From the NCBI RefSeq assembly GCF_014201375.1, contig NZ_JACHDZ010000003.1:434001-498000 (forward strand): a stretch of 64,000 nt of DNA, in the 5' to 3' direction. This stretch comes from Tunturiibacter empetritectus (GTDB lineage: Bacteria; Acidobacteriota; Terriglobia; Terriglobales; Acidobacteriaceae). Both the position numbers and the translations under genes were made by a program. The notes under the pieces are model-generated. The model was given only the letters and a program-made list of their open reading frames with translations. It ran no database searches and was not told the origin of the DNA. Shown here piece after piece: positions 53,654 through 63,448 of the stretch (position 1 is its first letter; the number at the start of each line of letters is the position of its first letter).

Positions 53654-53870
53654 GTCCATCATGAATTTGAAACCGATGACCTCTTTCCAGTGGACGTCAG
53701 GGCAAACTCGCTCGGCCACAAATCCGCACGGTTTCAGAGCCCGAATCTGCCCACCTGGTAGGGCAGTATTGCTGTCTTCCCCACTCCGCCGGTTCCCGGT
53801 AGCACGTTCAGTGGCGTCGAATCGGAAGATCCCCTCGCATTGAATTAGGCGAACCACCGCAGAGATAATG

Positions 53871-54527
53871 CTACAGATGAATACCGCTGAGCGCCCTTGT
53901 CGTCGCCTGCGGTGCGCTGACGACAAGCCGAGGTCTTGGTAGTTGTCGTATCTTAGTGAGTGCAGTGGGGAAAATGCACTCACCGAAAGAGCGCGACCGC
54001 CGCAATTTCCTCAGGACGACCCATCGACCAGCGGTTGCGAGAGAAGTACCCTTGCGTTTCGATGCAGCGATTTTGTCGCGGATACGTTCCCCCGTGACTT
54101 CACGCTCAAACTGCGCGAAGGACAGGAGCACATTCAAGGTCAGTCTGCCCATGGAGGTTGTAGTGTTGAACTGCTGGGTTACCGACACAAAGCTAATCCC
54201 CTGCTTGTCGAATTGTTCGACGATCTTAGCGAAGTCGGCCAGAGAACGTGTGAGCCGGTCAACCTTATAGACCACCACATTATCGACTCGTTTCGCCGCG
54301 ATATCGTCCAGAAGTTTCTTGAGCCCCGGACGTTCCATGTTGCCACCAGAGAACCCGCCGTCGTCGTAACGGTTAGCGACGACATGCCAGCCCTCATGGC
54401 GTTGGCTCAAAATGTAGGCTTCGCACGCCTCTCGTTGGGCGTCGAGGGAGTTGAAGGACTGCTCCAGCCCTTCTTCAGAGGATTTGCGAGTGTAGACGGC
54501 GCAACGGATGCGCGTCGCATGAGTCAC
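53871..54527 (-). pseudogene. Serine recombinase (resolvase family), truncated remnant
   Basis: GTG 54527 overlaps the DUF2924 stop (GTGA). The N-terminal resolvase domain is present: 'RCAVYTRKSSEEGLEQSFNSLDAQREACEAYI' (catalytic Ser in RKSS, split), 'YDDGGFSGGNMERPGL', 'VVYKVDRLTRSLADF' and 'FAQFEREVTGERIRDKIAASKRKG'. A large serine recombinase should continue 350 or more residues, but after KRKG (about base 54,060) similarity ends abruptly. In another frame the next sequence reads 'MGRPEEIAAVALF', the end of a short-chain dehydrogenase. So it was cut by a rearrangement. It is a fossil of a mobile element. Confidence 0.8.
53956..53983. repeat. 9-bp inverted repeat at the recombinase junction
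   Basis: GTGAGTGCA (53956-53964) and TGCACTCAC (53975-53983) are perfect complements with a 10-base spacer, directly after the SDR-like fragment. It may be a terminator or the end of a lost element. The surrounding gap 53654-53870 shows no gene that I can defend. Confidence 0.45.
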
Positions 54528-54955
54528 GGTTTGCGAACTCCGAAGAAAAGTGGCCCGGACCACCGAGTCCCGGTAATCTCGCGTGCGATCCTGGACAAGC
54601 TCGAGTACCGCTGTCCACGATATTCGTAACCATTCCCGAGGGCGATGACCTCGTGCGTTTCACCGTGCCATAAGCGGAGGAGCCTCGCTCCGCTTTGAGG
54701 TGAGGAGTCAGCTTTCTCTTGTGACGGCCCTTCCCCTTTCAAAGTCAAGGCAATTTCCCGTAACCGTCTCCGCGCCGTATGCGACAAGCCCCCGAACTCT
54801 TTTTCCTGGATCCGGTAGGCCAAAAGAGCGACCATCAACTCCTTACGGAGTTTTGGGGGCGGATCATAGCTGAAGTTCTCTGCCCAAGTTGCAAGTAATT
54901 GGGCTCTATCTAGGGTGGGTAGGACCTCAATTCGTGCCGAAAGTGTTCCGCGCAT
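54524..54955 (-). CDS. DUF2924 family protein (recombinase-associated)
   Basis: 143 residues from ATG 54955 with GGAGAG just upstream. 'LSARIEVLPTLDRAQLLATWAENF', 'KLRKELMVALLAYRIQEKEFGGLS' and 'LWHGETHEVIALGNGYEYRGQRYSSLSRIAREITGT' (all in parts) are the DUF2924 pattern, which nearly always lies directly upstream of a large serine recombinase, as here. The function is unknown; an accessory or DNA-binding role in integration or excision is inferred. It seems intact although its partner is not. Confidence 0.85.
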   Translation of the reverse strand: MRGTLSARIEVLPTLDRAQLLATWAENFSYDPPPKLRKELMVALLAYRIQEKEFGGLSHTARRRLREIALTLKGEGPSQEKADSSPQSGARLLRLWHGETHEVIALGNGYEYRGQRYSSLSRIAREITGTRWSGPLFFGVRKP

Positions 54956-55249
54956 TACTCTCCATATGGGCTGAAGAATCAGCCGTGTGGACAGTGACGC
55001 TCTGGTCGGGCGGACAGTCAAGTCCAATCACGCCTCTGTCGTGAATAAGCACTCACGTAGATGCGGCTTGCTCCGCCGACTGCGATCAGGCCTCTAACGG
55101 TCTGGCCGTCACTCAATAAGTGCATTGGCGTGTTATCGCCAATCCAAATTCATAGTCGCCATAACCAACTTTTCGAGAAATTAGATAATGAATTCGTGTT
55201 GCGTTGCCATAAGAACTTCGCGCAGTATCTCACTTCTTTGATCATTACA

Positions 55250-55281
55250 GCTGGGGTTGCCCCCGGATCTTCAACCCCAGC
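55250..55281 (-). terminator. Hairpin after the GMC oxidoreductase, in a 354-bp gap
   Basis: A perfect 10-bp stem (GCTGGGGTTG 55250-55259 with CAACCCCAGC 55272-55281) lies 29 bases beyond the end of the broken GMC gene. The remaining gap 54956-55249 shows nothing recognisable. Confidence 0.55.
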
Positions 55282-55309
55282 GGAAGCGGCTGCGCCGCAT
55301 GTCGTGTCG

Positions 55310-56919
55310 TCAATATGACGATGCCGAATCACACAACACAAGGTCTAAGTTATGTTCCTCTTGCAACATGCTGGCGGCTCGCTCGCCGACGATGACACAA
55401 GGTGCCATTGTGTTTCCGGTCGTCACGCGCGGCAGAATAGAGGCGTCCGCTATACGAAGACCTTCGATACCATGAACCCTAAGCTTATTGTCGACCACTG
55501 ACATATCATCTCGGCCCATCTTCGCCGTGCCCGATTGATGCCAAAAGTAACGAGACCATTGCGGATATATTCTTCACGTGCTGGGCCGGTCAGGTTCGCC
55601 GGAGCGTGCTCGCGTTTCGTGTAAGGACGAAGGGCAGCAGCATTACCAATTTCACGAGCGCGTTGCACCCCAAGAATCAGATCCTCGAGATCTCTTGGGT
55701 TGGACAGATAGTTGGCTTCGACTTTCACCTGGTCAGAAGCTTTCGCGCCTGTGAGATGAATCGAGCCTCTACTCCTTGGCCGCATTCCCATAAAAAGTGT
55801 CCAAGCGGCTTCGGGAGGTGGATACTTGGCCGCGTTCTCGGGTGTGAGGAACGGGATGCCGATTCCATAGGTATAGAAATTCGGCGCGTCCAAGGACGGG
55901 TCTGTTTTCCAGAAGGCCACGGCAGCACTTCTCGCTTGCTGTGGCAGAGGTGCGTCGGTTGCTTCCCATACAAGGCCAAGCGCGACGTGATCATGCAGTT
56001 TGCGCCCAACGCCGGGTAGGTGTTGCTTTACGGTGATCCCAAACTTACCAAGCTCGGCCTTATCGCCGATACCAGACTGCATGAGCAGCTTCGGTGTTTG
56101 AATGGCGCCCTGAGAGAGCACAATCTCCAAACTGGCTTTGGCTTGGCGAAGCTGTCCTTTGTACTCAAACTCGATCCCGGTCGCGCGACTGCCGTCCAGG
56201 ACAATGCGAGTTGCCAGGGCACCCGTCAGCACGGTTAGGTTGGACTGTTGCAGCCGAGGATAGACATAGGAACGGTAGGCGGACTGCCGTTTCCCGTCGT
56301 TGACAATGTTGTCCACGACAGCGCACCCTCCATCCTCCTTCATCATCTGACCACCGGAGTTTTGAAATCGCTTCAGGCCGGAGGAATCTGCAGCATCGAG
56401 CACTGCGAGAGAAAAGGAGTCCGGATCATTCACGGGCTGCACATGCATCGCTCCGCCTACACCGTAAAATGCTGGGTCAGGAGTACCGGTCCAATCTTCC
56501 ACTCGACTCCGATAGAGTTTGAGGATAGAGTCATAACCCCAGTTTCGATCACCAGCCTCGGTAGCGTACATGTCCCAGTCCGCCTGGTGTCCTCTGGACC
56601 AAGTGCCAACATTTATGCTGGATCCGCCGCCTACGACCTTCCCCATTGAGTAAACAATCGAACGCCCGTTCAGGTTAGGATTTGGTTCAGTGACGAAGCT
56701 CCAATCGAGCTCACCACCTAGATTCATTGGCCAGCGATCGGTGTCCAGCACCTGATCGGTCTCGTCGCTTCCGCCCGCCTCAAGAAGGAGGACACTGATC
56801 TCTGGATTTGCGGCTAGCCTTCCAGCAACCACTGAGCCGGACGATCCGGCGCCGCAGACGATGAAGTCGTACTGATCTTTAAGTTCCGAGTTGTGTGAAG
56901 CTGTGCTCGTATGGCTCAT
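55310..56919 (-). pseudogene. GMC-family FAD oxidoreductase (choline dehydrogenase-like), frameshifted
   Basis: The first 463 or so codons from ATG 56919 are a good GMC protein: 'YDFIVCGAGSSGSVVAGRLA' (FAD loop), 'LLLEAGG', 'GKVVGGGSSINVGTWSRGH', 'LSQGAIQTPKLLMQSGIG' and 'NYLSNPRDLEDLI'. At about 55,550, after 'EEYIRNGL', the frame breaks. The expected C terminus, 'RYFWHQSGTAKMGRDDMSV' with the active-site His, then 'GLRIADASILPRVTTGNTMAPCVIVGERAA', continues in the next frame to 55310. One missing base explains it: a true mutation, or a sequencing error. Directly upstream on the same strand is an AraC regulator. Confidence 0.85.
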
Positions 56920-57036
56920 ATTCTCACCTTCGTGATCGCAGGCGCGATCTACTAAGGCGAGTATGGCTGATGAATGGAGTAGTTTCTTTCAGCAAAGAAT
57001 CATGCTTACAGCAGAAGATCACTGAATTACACACTG

Positions 57037-57963
57037 TTACTTTTGAGTTTTGCCTTGTCCGCGCCGGTATTCACTTGGCGGCAGACCGAACCTCGCGTGA
57101 AAAGCAGTGCTGAGGTGAGCATGGCTGGAAAATCCACAAGCCGCAGCTATGTCGATCAATGGAAGGGATTGAGCGACAAGAAGGTCTCGGGCTTTTTGCA
57201 ATCGAAGCTCGCTGAGATAGCGGTGAGGTGTTTGTCCAGTAGTTGCTTTGAATGTACGCAAAAAATGGGCACGACTGTAGCCGCTTTCCGCAGCCAGCGT
57301 TGACAGGTCTAAGTCAGTGCCGAGGTCGACACGCATGCGATCGATGATGCGTCGGAGTACACGATTAGGCAGCAGATATGCTGCTGTTTTGAGAGCAAAG
57401 TTCTTTACACGTGACGCAAACATCAGACGGGTGGCAAGGGCAATCGTCAACGAATCCGTGTAGAGGGTTCCGTACCGGCCTCCAGCATTGGATTCGTTAT
57501 GAAGGAGGCGGAGGAGATTTCTGAGATCGGGATCGCCCGTTCCGTGGTGGTCTTGCGAAGGTTCACTGGGCCGTGCATCAAGTTCTTCTTCCATGCCGGT
57601 CATAAACTCTGGTTCTAAAGCAGCAACTATCACTTCATGACTGGAGCGATTGCGGATGGCTGGTCTGAGACCTGGCTGGCAGGTCGTTATGGTATCTGGA
57701 TACTTCTTGTATGCAGAAAAGCGGCCACCTCGAGAGGCAGTTTCACCTTCGGCAACATGACCTTCCCAAAGGATGAGGAAGTGCCTGCCCATGGCAAGTT
57801 CCGGAAATTCACTGGGCACAATGGTGCGTCGCTCTACTGCAAAGTTCTTCCATCCCAACTCGACGCTGGACGGCTGTCGCAAAATGGATTCACTTAGGAA
57901 CCGTGCTATATCCGGGCTGGCTGGCGTAACGATGCGATCCTTTGCTCTGCCTTTACTGGACAT
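57037..57963 (-). CDS. AraC-family transcription regulator
   Basis: 308 residues from ATG 57963 (GGAGG 7 bases upstream); the longer open frame upstream is not conserved-looking. Residues about 1-200 are the sensor part ('VERRTIVPSEFPELAMGRHFLILWEG'-like strands). The C-terminal 100 residues are the two-HTH AraC domain: 'LDLSTLAAESGYSRAHFLRTFKATTGQTPHRYL' and 'LIDIAAACGFSSHAHLSTAFHARFGLPPSEYRR' (in parts). It precedes the GMC oxidoreductase on the same strand with a 117-base gap and probably regulated it. The inducer is unknown. Confidence 0.88.
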   Translation of the reverse strand: MSSKGRAKDRIVTPASPDIARFLSESILRQPSSVELGWKNFAVERRTIVPSEFPELAMGRHFLILWEGHVAEGETASRGGRFSAYKKYPDTITTCQPGLRPAIRNRSSHEVIVAALEPEFMTGMEEELDARPSEPSQDHHGTGDPDLRNLLRLLHNESNAGGRYGTLYTDSLTIALATRLMFASRVKNFALKTAAYLLPNRVLRRIIDRMRVDLGTDLDLSTLAAESGYSRAHFLRTFKATTGQTPHRYLSELRLQKARDLLVAQSLPLIDIAAACGFSSHAHLSTAFHARFGLPPSEYRRGQGKTQK

Positions 57964-58415
57964 AGCGATCCTCCCACTTTGTACAAATAGTTGTTGCCGC
58001 TTGCCTAATGAAACGTCGCCGAGACAAATCAACGATATACACAATATGAGATGACTGATAAGCAGGAGCGAATGCAACCTGCTTGGAGCGCGGGGTCACC
58101 TCCGCGCGCCCTTTGGTGTCGAAAGACAAGTTCTGGCAGTGCGAATGTGGACTTGGAGGTTCTTATCGATCGATGCTGGAGTTGTAAGTGTGAATCTCGA
58201 CGAGCGATAAATCTCCAATGCGCTCATCGAGCGTGGCTGTTGCCTCAATGAGTGTATGGGCATGTTGCCGTTGTCTGAAGGACGAGAGCCCGCTTTCGCC
58301 GCCCCCGCTGTTCATTCACGAACGCTAATTCGTTCCATCAAGTTGAGTGAAAGAACACTTTGGCTCTCTAATTGCCCGTCATTCCATACATATCCGCCGT
58401 AACCCGGAGCACAAC
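57964..58415. other. 452-bp intergenic region
   Basis: Divergent region between the AraC gene and the permease remnant. Short frames exist, but none has an RBS or recognisable motif. Promoters are presumably here but cannot be placed. Confidence 0.4.
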
Positions 58416-58758
58416 ATGGCCGCCCTGCTGCGGGATCTGCGATTCGCTTTACGCCAACTGCGCAAGTCTCCCGGCTTCACCATCGCCGCGTTTGTCACGC
58501 TGGCACTCGCCATTGGAGCCAACGCCCTTGTCTTTGGAGTATTGAATTCGCTGATTCTGCGCCCGCTGAATGTGCCTCAGACAGAGGGACTTTTCGTCAT
58601 CCAGCACGGGAGCGACGGCGGGTGGCACTCCTTCCCGCGATCCGCTTGTCCTGGTCAGTGTCGTTCTGACGATGCTGCTGCTGGGACTGGTAGCTACATG
58701 GATCCCTACCCAACGCGCACTCGGAGTCGATCCTCTGATCTTGCTGCGGGAGGAGTGA
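58416..58758 (+). pseudogene. MacB/FtsX-type ABC permease, internally deleted remnant
   Basis: The N terminus of an Acidobacteriota-type large permease is present from ATG 58416: 'LLRDLRFALRQLRKSPGFTIAAFVTLALAIGANALVFGVLN' (in parts), with the first membrane helix. After about 60 codons, near base 58,610, it jumps, out of frame, to the last 40 residues of such a protein: 'RDPLVLVSVVLTMLLLGLVATWIPTQRALGVDPLILLREE', ending at TGA 58756-58758. About 700 residues are missing. It cannot make a working transporter. Confidence 0.85.
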
Positions 58759-59104
58759 CTCACTTTCGCATCCAAGTTGCAGCATACCGGGCATCTCGGC
58801 CCATAGACCATTCCGTATGGGACCGTAGAAAACTGCGTTCCGCATCTTCATTTGATGCCAATCGTGTCTCATCCTATGAGAGAGTCTCACTGAATTTAAG
58901 CTGAAGATCGTACCTCCGCTGCGGTGCATCAAGTGGTGTGAGATTGGCTCAAGGCAGGATTTTTTGTCGCTGTGTGTTCTCTTTGTAATAACCCCGATCA
59001 AAGACAACTCTCTTCCATCTACTCCCGTCACACCACTGACTGCACTTCGGGATGCAAGATGTGTAAACCCGGCAGCTCAGGCGCTCTGTCCGCCGAAAGG
59101 TCTC
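58759..59104. other. 346-bp intergenic region
   Basis: No gene, repeat or strong hairpin seen between the permease remnant and the BON-domain gene. Confidence 0.4.
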
Positions 59105-59479
59105 ATGAAACACTTGAGTAGAATTTCCCCCGCTACCGCGGCAATGGCGCTCCTTTGTGCTTTTGCACCGGTCTCACTTGCGAGCGCTCAGCAAACCGCG
59201 CCCGATAACTCACAACAGAATAAAAACCAGAGCCAGAACGCTGACAACCAATCAAATTCGACCGCCGATCGCATGACCACGGCGAAGATCCGGAAAGCGA
59301 TCATCGCGGACAAAACGCTCTCAATGTATGCCCACAACGTGAAGATCATCACGCTCGACGGCCAGGTCACCCTGAAAGGGCCAGTCAAATCGGAGGAGGA
59401 GAAGCAGCAGGTTGCTTCCGACGTATCTGCGCTGATCTCAGCAGATAAGCTCACGAATCAGCTCACTGTTAAACAGTAG
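59105..59479 (+). CDS. Secreted BON-domain protein
   Basis: 124 residues from ATG 59105 (GAAAGG 5 bases upstream). Signal peptide ('ATAAMALLCAFAPVSLASAQQ'), a Gln/Asn-rich linker of about 25 residues, then one BON domain ('TTAKIRKAIIADKTLSMYAHNVKIITLDGQVTLKGPVKSEEEKQQVASDV' in parts, with the conserved Gly). BON proteins such as OsmY are periplasmic and linked to osmotic or envelope stress. The stress-type gene following and the catalase downstream support a stress setting. Confidence 0.88.
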   Translation: MKHLSRISPATAAMALLCAFAPVSLASAQQTAPDNSQQNKNQSQNADNQSNSTADRMTTAKIRKAIIADKTLSMYAHNVKIITLDGQVTLKGPVKSEEEKQQVASDVSALISADKLTNQLTVKQ

Positions 59480-59536
59480 GCTTCGCACCCAAGTCCACTC
59501 ATCATCAACGCTTCAAAAGTTTCAAAGGAGTTACAC

Positions 59537-60175
59537 ATGTCAAGTAAACACGTTGCAGTTTTTGGTATTTACAAAACCCCCGCTACCGCAGAGGCTGCTG
59601 TAGATCACCTCCTGTCCAAGGGATTCACCAACGAATCGATCTCTGTTCTTCTCCCAGATGATGACAGCACGCGCGCCTTTGCTCACGAAAAGAGCACAAA
59701 AGCTCCCGAAGGCACTGCGACTGGTGTGACAACGGGGGGCGTCATTGGTGGGACCCTTGGCTTGCTAGCAGGGATAGGCGCCCTAGCTATCCCCGGTGTT
59801 GGTCCGCTCATCGCAGCGGGTCCGATCATGGGTGCGCTTGCGGGCCTTGGGGTCGGCGGAGCAGTTGGTGGCATCGTCGGAGCTCTTGTTGGTCTTGGCA
59901 TCCCGGAATATGAAGCAAAACGCTACGAAGGCGCAGTTAAGGACGGAGGATCACTTCTTTCGGTTCACTGTGACACTTCGGAACAGATCGACGCCGCTAA
60001 AGCTGCGCTCAAAGAAACTGGGGCCCAGGACGTTGCGTCTGCCAACGAAGCGGGCAACGAAGATACTAAAGGTGGTCGCGGAACTTTCGGAAATATATCC
60101 GAAGGACATCACGTATCAGATGATCGCATTGAAGATGCGACCGAAGTCGAGGAAAAAGTAGGAACACGCGTCTAG
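59537..60175 (+). CDS. Glycine-zipper general stress-type protein
   Basis: 212 residues, ATG 59537 after AAAGGAG. An N-terminal alpha/beta part ('VAVFGIYKTPATAEAAVDHLLSKGF', 'ISVLLPDDD') resembles general stress protein 17M-type domains. A long Gly-rich hydrophobic stretch of about 70 residues follows ('GGVIGGTLGLLAGIGALAIPGVGPLIAAGPIMGALAGLG' in parts), with the feel of a glycine zipper that could enter or span a membrane. The acidic C-terminal tail ('HVSDDRIEDATEVEEK') is disordered-looking. 57 bases after the BON gene, so likely one transcript. Confidence 0.8.
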   Translation: MSSKHVAVFGIYKTPATAEAAVDHLLSKGFTNESISVLLPDDDSTRAFAHEKSTKAPEGTATGVTTGGVIGGTLGLLAGIGALAIPGVGPLIAAGPIMGALAGLGVGGAVGGIVGALVGLGIPEYEAKRYEGAVKDGGSLLSVHCDTSEQIDAAKAALKETGAQDVASANEAGNEDTKGGRGTFGNISEGHHVSDDRIEDATEVEEKVGTRV

Positions 60176-60188
60176 CTACTACGAGTAG

Positions 60189-60223
60189 AAAAGGGGCCGG
60201 TCTCATAGAGACCGGCCCCTTTT
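60189..60223 (+). terminator. Strong Rho-independent terminator
   Basis: A perfect 16-bp stem (60189-60204 with 60208-60223) starts AAAAGGGGCC and ends GGCCCCTTTT with a 3-base loop, 13 bases after the stress-protein stop. It has A and T runs on both sides, so it can also serve the convergent catalase. Confidence 0.92.
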
Positions 60224-60389
60224 CCTTGCTCACTGAGGTCTGGATCGTCGAGGTGGGCCAACGTTCCACCGAACATAGACCCGATGATATCGCGAGTCCC
60301 TCTCACAACTAAACGAGCATTAGGTAGAGGGCGGCAGTCACGAATGAGTCCATTACGACTGCGGACTAACTCACTCTGATGCGTGTGCT

Positions 60390-62480
60390 TTAGAAGACCG
60401 AGCAAACGCCGGGTTCTCGGCTCCAAATCCTTCCTTGGCTCGCTCTATTCAAATACGCTTTGTGGTCATCTCCGATGACGATACCGTCATCCTTAATAAC
60501 ACCTGCCGCGTCAAGGAGTGGCTTAGCCGCGGCAGAAGCGCCCATGACCTTTAGGTGAACGAAAGCATCATGGACCCAGGCAACCGCAGCCCCCTCTCTG
60601 GAAAGCTTCGTCGCGCCCTCCTTTGAAAGCAGCACGTACACTGCATCAAAGAGTACAGAAGAGCCACCGGCTAATTGAAAGTCGGCCTCAATGGTGGTGC
60701 CGTCGGAGGCGTTGGCGCCTCCGATCTTCGGAGCGACGATCTTCAGGTAAGCCCCGGCAGCCGTCACGGCCTTTTTTAGAGCCAATATCGTTTTTGCATC
60801 GGACCCGTCCTCTACCAGACATCCGATAACCTTGGTCTTTACTCCCGGTATCGCCTTCTTGAGGATGCTCAGTGCATCAGACGTTGGAAGGTCCGTTCTG
60901 ACTGGAACTTTTGCCGGGACGGCTTTGATTGCGTCAAGCATTCCGAGCCCATTGGCCACCCTCTGGGCGATCTCCGGGCTGACATTTACAAGTTGTCCGA
61001 GCATTCTTGTTCGTACTGCCTTGGTTTCCACTTTGCTCAACTCGAAGATGAACGCCGAGATGATGTGGTTCTGTTCCGGTTCCGTCTGAGAGTTGAAGAA
61101 CATCAACGCCTGAGAGAAGTGGTCTCCAGAAGATTCGGCTCGAATCCGCAGCTTGTCGCCGTTTTCAGATCCACGGAACGAGGTAAATCCGTTCTTGGGA
61201 TCCTGCCGCGGGGAGTCCGCTTCAAGAGAGCTAGGCGAATACGAAACGCGGCCCTTTTGCGGGATCATGGTCATGTGTCCGTCTCGCTGCATGTTGGCCA
61301 TCGGGCAGCGTGGAGCGTTTACGGGAATTTGCTCGTAGTTTGGGCCACCGAGGCGGCTTAGCTGGGTATCTATGTAGGAGAGATTACGCCCTTGCAATAG
61401 CGGATCGTTCGTAAAGTCAATTCCCGGAACGACGTCGGTTGTAGCGAAAGCAACCTGCTCGGTCTCGGCGAAATAGTTATCGACATTCTGGTCCAGCACC
61501 AATCGTCCGATAATTTTTAGCGGGATGGTTTCTTCCGGAATAAGTTTAGTTGCGTCGAGCACATCGAACTCGAACTTGTTCGCAAACTCCTCGTCAAACA
61601 GTTGAACCCCAAGCTCCCACTCTGGAAAGTTCCCTTCGTTGATCGCGTTCCACAGATCTCGACGATGGAAGTCAGGATCCGCGCCTGAGATTTTCAGGGC
61701 TTCGTCCCATACAATCGATGCCATTCCAAGCGTTGGACGCCAGTGAAACTTCACATAGGTAGAGCCCCCTGCTTCATTGACCAGCCGAAAGGTATGGACC
61801 CCAAAGCCCTCCATCATCCTAAAGGAGCGAGGGATAGCCCGATCTGACATGATCCACATCAGCATATGAGTGGATTCTGGAACGAGCGAAACAAAATCCC
61901 AAAAAGTATCGTGTGCGGTCTGGGCCTGAGGGAATCCACGATCTGGCTCCTGCTTTGCGGCATGGATAAGATCGGTAAATTTGATGGAGTCCTGAATGAA
62001 AAAGACGGGTATGTTATTGCCGACGATGTCCCAATTGCCTTGATCGGTGTACATTTTAACCGCGAAGCCTCGAACATCGCGAGCCGTGTCGGAAGAGCCC
62101 ATGTTGCCCGCAACAGTCGAAAACCGAGTGAACACCGGAGTCTTAATTCCAACCTTGGTGAGCACTCGCGCCTTCGTAATCCCCTCCAGCGAGTGAGTCA
62201 GCTCAAAATAGCCTTTCGCACCAAATCCTCGAGCATGAACGATGCGCTCCGGAATACGCTCATGGTCAAAGTGCTGGGTCTTTTCCACCAGCAAATGATC
62301 TTCAAGGAGAACAGGCCCCCGCACTCCGGCCTTCAGCGAATTCTCGTCGTCTCCGACAACGAGACCTCTCTGGTTTGTTAGTTGAGGATGCGTGGTGCCC
62401 GCAATTTGATGGAATTCTCCACCGGCACCTGTTTCATGATCTGCCGCCACGTTCTTGGCAGACTTTTTTGTCTTAGACAT
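60390..62480 (-). CDS. katE: Large-subunit catalase (HPII type)
   Basis: 696 residues from ATG 62480. It is a clade 2 heme catalase: catalytic His in '[15 protein letters not shown]', Asn in '[15 protein letters not shown]', and proximal heme Tyr in '[22 protein letters not shown]' (split). The extra C-terminal flavodoxin/DJ-1-like domain of large catalases is at about 540-696 ('[25 protein letters not shown]' in parts, '[15 protein letters not shown]'). It removes hydrogen peroxide in the cytoplasm. It stands alone, convergent with the stress pair and divergent from the PIG-L gene. Confidence 0.95.
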   Translation of the reverse strand: MSKTKKSAKNVAADHETGAGGEFHQIAGTTHPQLTNQRGLVVGDDENSLKAGVRGPVLLEDHLLVEKTQHFDHERIPERIVHARGFGAKGYFELTHSLEGITKARVLTKVGIKTPVFTRFSTVAGNMGSSDTARDVRGFAVKMYTDQGNWDIVGNNIPVFFIQDSIKFTDLIHAAKQEPDRGFPQAQTAHDTFWDFVSLVPESTHMLMWIMSDRAIPRSFRMMEGFGVHTFRLVNEAGGSTYVKFHWRPTLGMASIVWDEALKISGADPDFHRRDLWNAINEGNFPEWELGVQLFDEEFANKFEFDVLDATKLIPEETIPLKIIGRLVLDQNVDNYFAETEQVAFATTDVVPGIDFTNDPLLQGRNLSYIDTQLSRLGGPNYEQIPVNAPRCPMANMQRDGHMTMIPQKGRVSYSPSSLEADSPRQDPKNGFTSFRGSENGDKLRIRAESSGDHFSQALMFFNSQTEPEQNHIISAFIFELSKVETKAVRTRMLGQLVNVSPEIAQRVANGLGMLDAIKAVPAKVPVRTDLPTSDALSILKKAIPGVKTKVIGCLVEDGSDAKTILALKKAVTAAGAYLKIVAPKIGGANASDGTTIEADFQLAGGSSVLFDAVYVLLSKEGATKLSREGAAVAWVHDAFVHLKVMGASAAAKPLLDAAGVIKDDGIVIGDDHKAYLNRASQGRIWSREPGVCSVF

Positions 62481-62755
62481 GTTTTGACCCTTTATGTAAT
62501 GAGTTGAACTTACTGCTATACCGGAGTCTGTCCTCAACGGTCGTCGGTCGCGCAAGATGGGCGCTGGTATGGCAGCTAAACATGGGATGCAAAATATGAG
62601 AGACGTGGAATGTTTGACATTATGAACGTTTAGAGAGCTTGCATAGCTTATCTATCTAGAAATCTCGAATCACACGAACTGACCATATAGAGAATGGCAT
62701 CACATATTCAGTACCGCCGTGTGTCTCTCATCTATCCCATAAGTGGTCCATAGAA

Positions 62756-63448
62756 ATGCCGACAGTTGTCCCTCTCACTCCAGAAACGGAATGGCTCCCA
62801 AAATTACGTCACCTACCAAATTGGGAGCCCCCACTCACCCCGACGCTCGTTCTGGCTCCGCATCCTGATGACGAAACTCTCGGATCGGGTGGTCTTATCG
62901 CAAGACTTTGCGGGCGAGGTGTTCCGGTAGTCGTGGTTGCTATTACGGATGGAGAAAACGCTTATGCCGACACACGAAATATGAGTGGGATTCGAGTGCA
63001 GGAACAGGTTGAAGCACTTTATCGGCTTGGCGTACCGGAATCTATGATTCGCCGCCTGCGCCTGCCGGATCGGGATGTATCCGCCTGCGAAGATCGGCTC
63101 GTTGATTCACTCTTGCCGATGGTAAAAGGCGGAATGCACCTTGTCGCACCGTGGAAACGCGACTTTCATCCCGACCATGAGGCGGCAGGACGAGCAGCAG
63201 CTAGAGTGGCCCAAATCAGGGGTGTCATCCTCACCTCTTACCTCTTTTGGACGTGGCATCGGGGTGTACCCGACATGCTTGAAGGACTGTCTGTCGAAAA
63301 GGTCTCACTTACCGATGCTGAACTCCAAACAAAACGTTACGCCTTGGAGGCTCATGCATCTCAATTCGATCACGCTGACGGCCAGCCTATCCTTTCACCC
63401 GAACTGCTGATGCCTACTCAACGAGACTACGAGGTCTACATCCGGTGA
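62756..63448 (+). CDS. PIG-L (LmbE-type) zinc deacetylase
   Basis: 230 residues from ATG 62756; no strong SD. The family signature 'LAPHPDDETLGSGGLIARL' (zinc His and the catalytic Asp) occurs at about residue 33, and the third zinc His in 'DFHPDHEAAGRAAARV'. Such enzymes remove N-acetyl groups from GlcNAc-type sugars or related conjugates. The next gene, a NodS-like methyltransferase, overlaps it by 4 bases. The pair is seen in small clusters with glycosyltransferases, but the rest lies beyond the window. Confidence 0.88.
   Translation: MPTVVPLTPETEWLPKLRHLPNWEPPLTPTLVLAPHPDDETLGSGGLIARLCGRGVPVVVVAITDGENAYADTRNMSGIRVQEQVEALYRLGVPESMIRRLRLPDRDVSACEDRLVDSLLPMVKGGMHLVAPWKRDFHPDHEAAGRAAARVAQIRGVILTSYLFWTWHRGVPDMLEGLSVEKVSLTDAELQTKRYALEAHASQFDHADGQPILSPELLMPTQRDYEVYIR

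Noticed and set aside
53700..53840. A Walker-A-like string (GTGGVGKT) on the minus strand, suggesting an ATPase remnant
   Set aside because: Only a few residues fit and a stop follows shortly; too weak to call a pseudogene.
53943..54629. A 228-codon plus-strand frame opposite the recombinase
   Set aside because: It is antisense to conserved resolvase motifs and has no recognisable domain.
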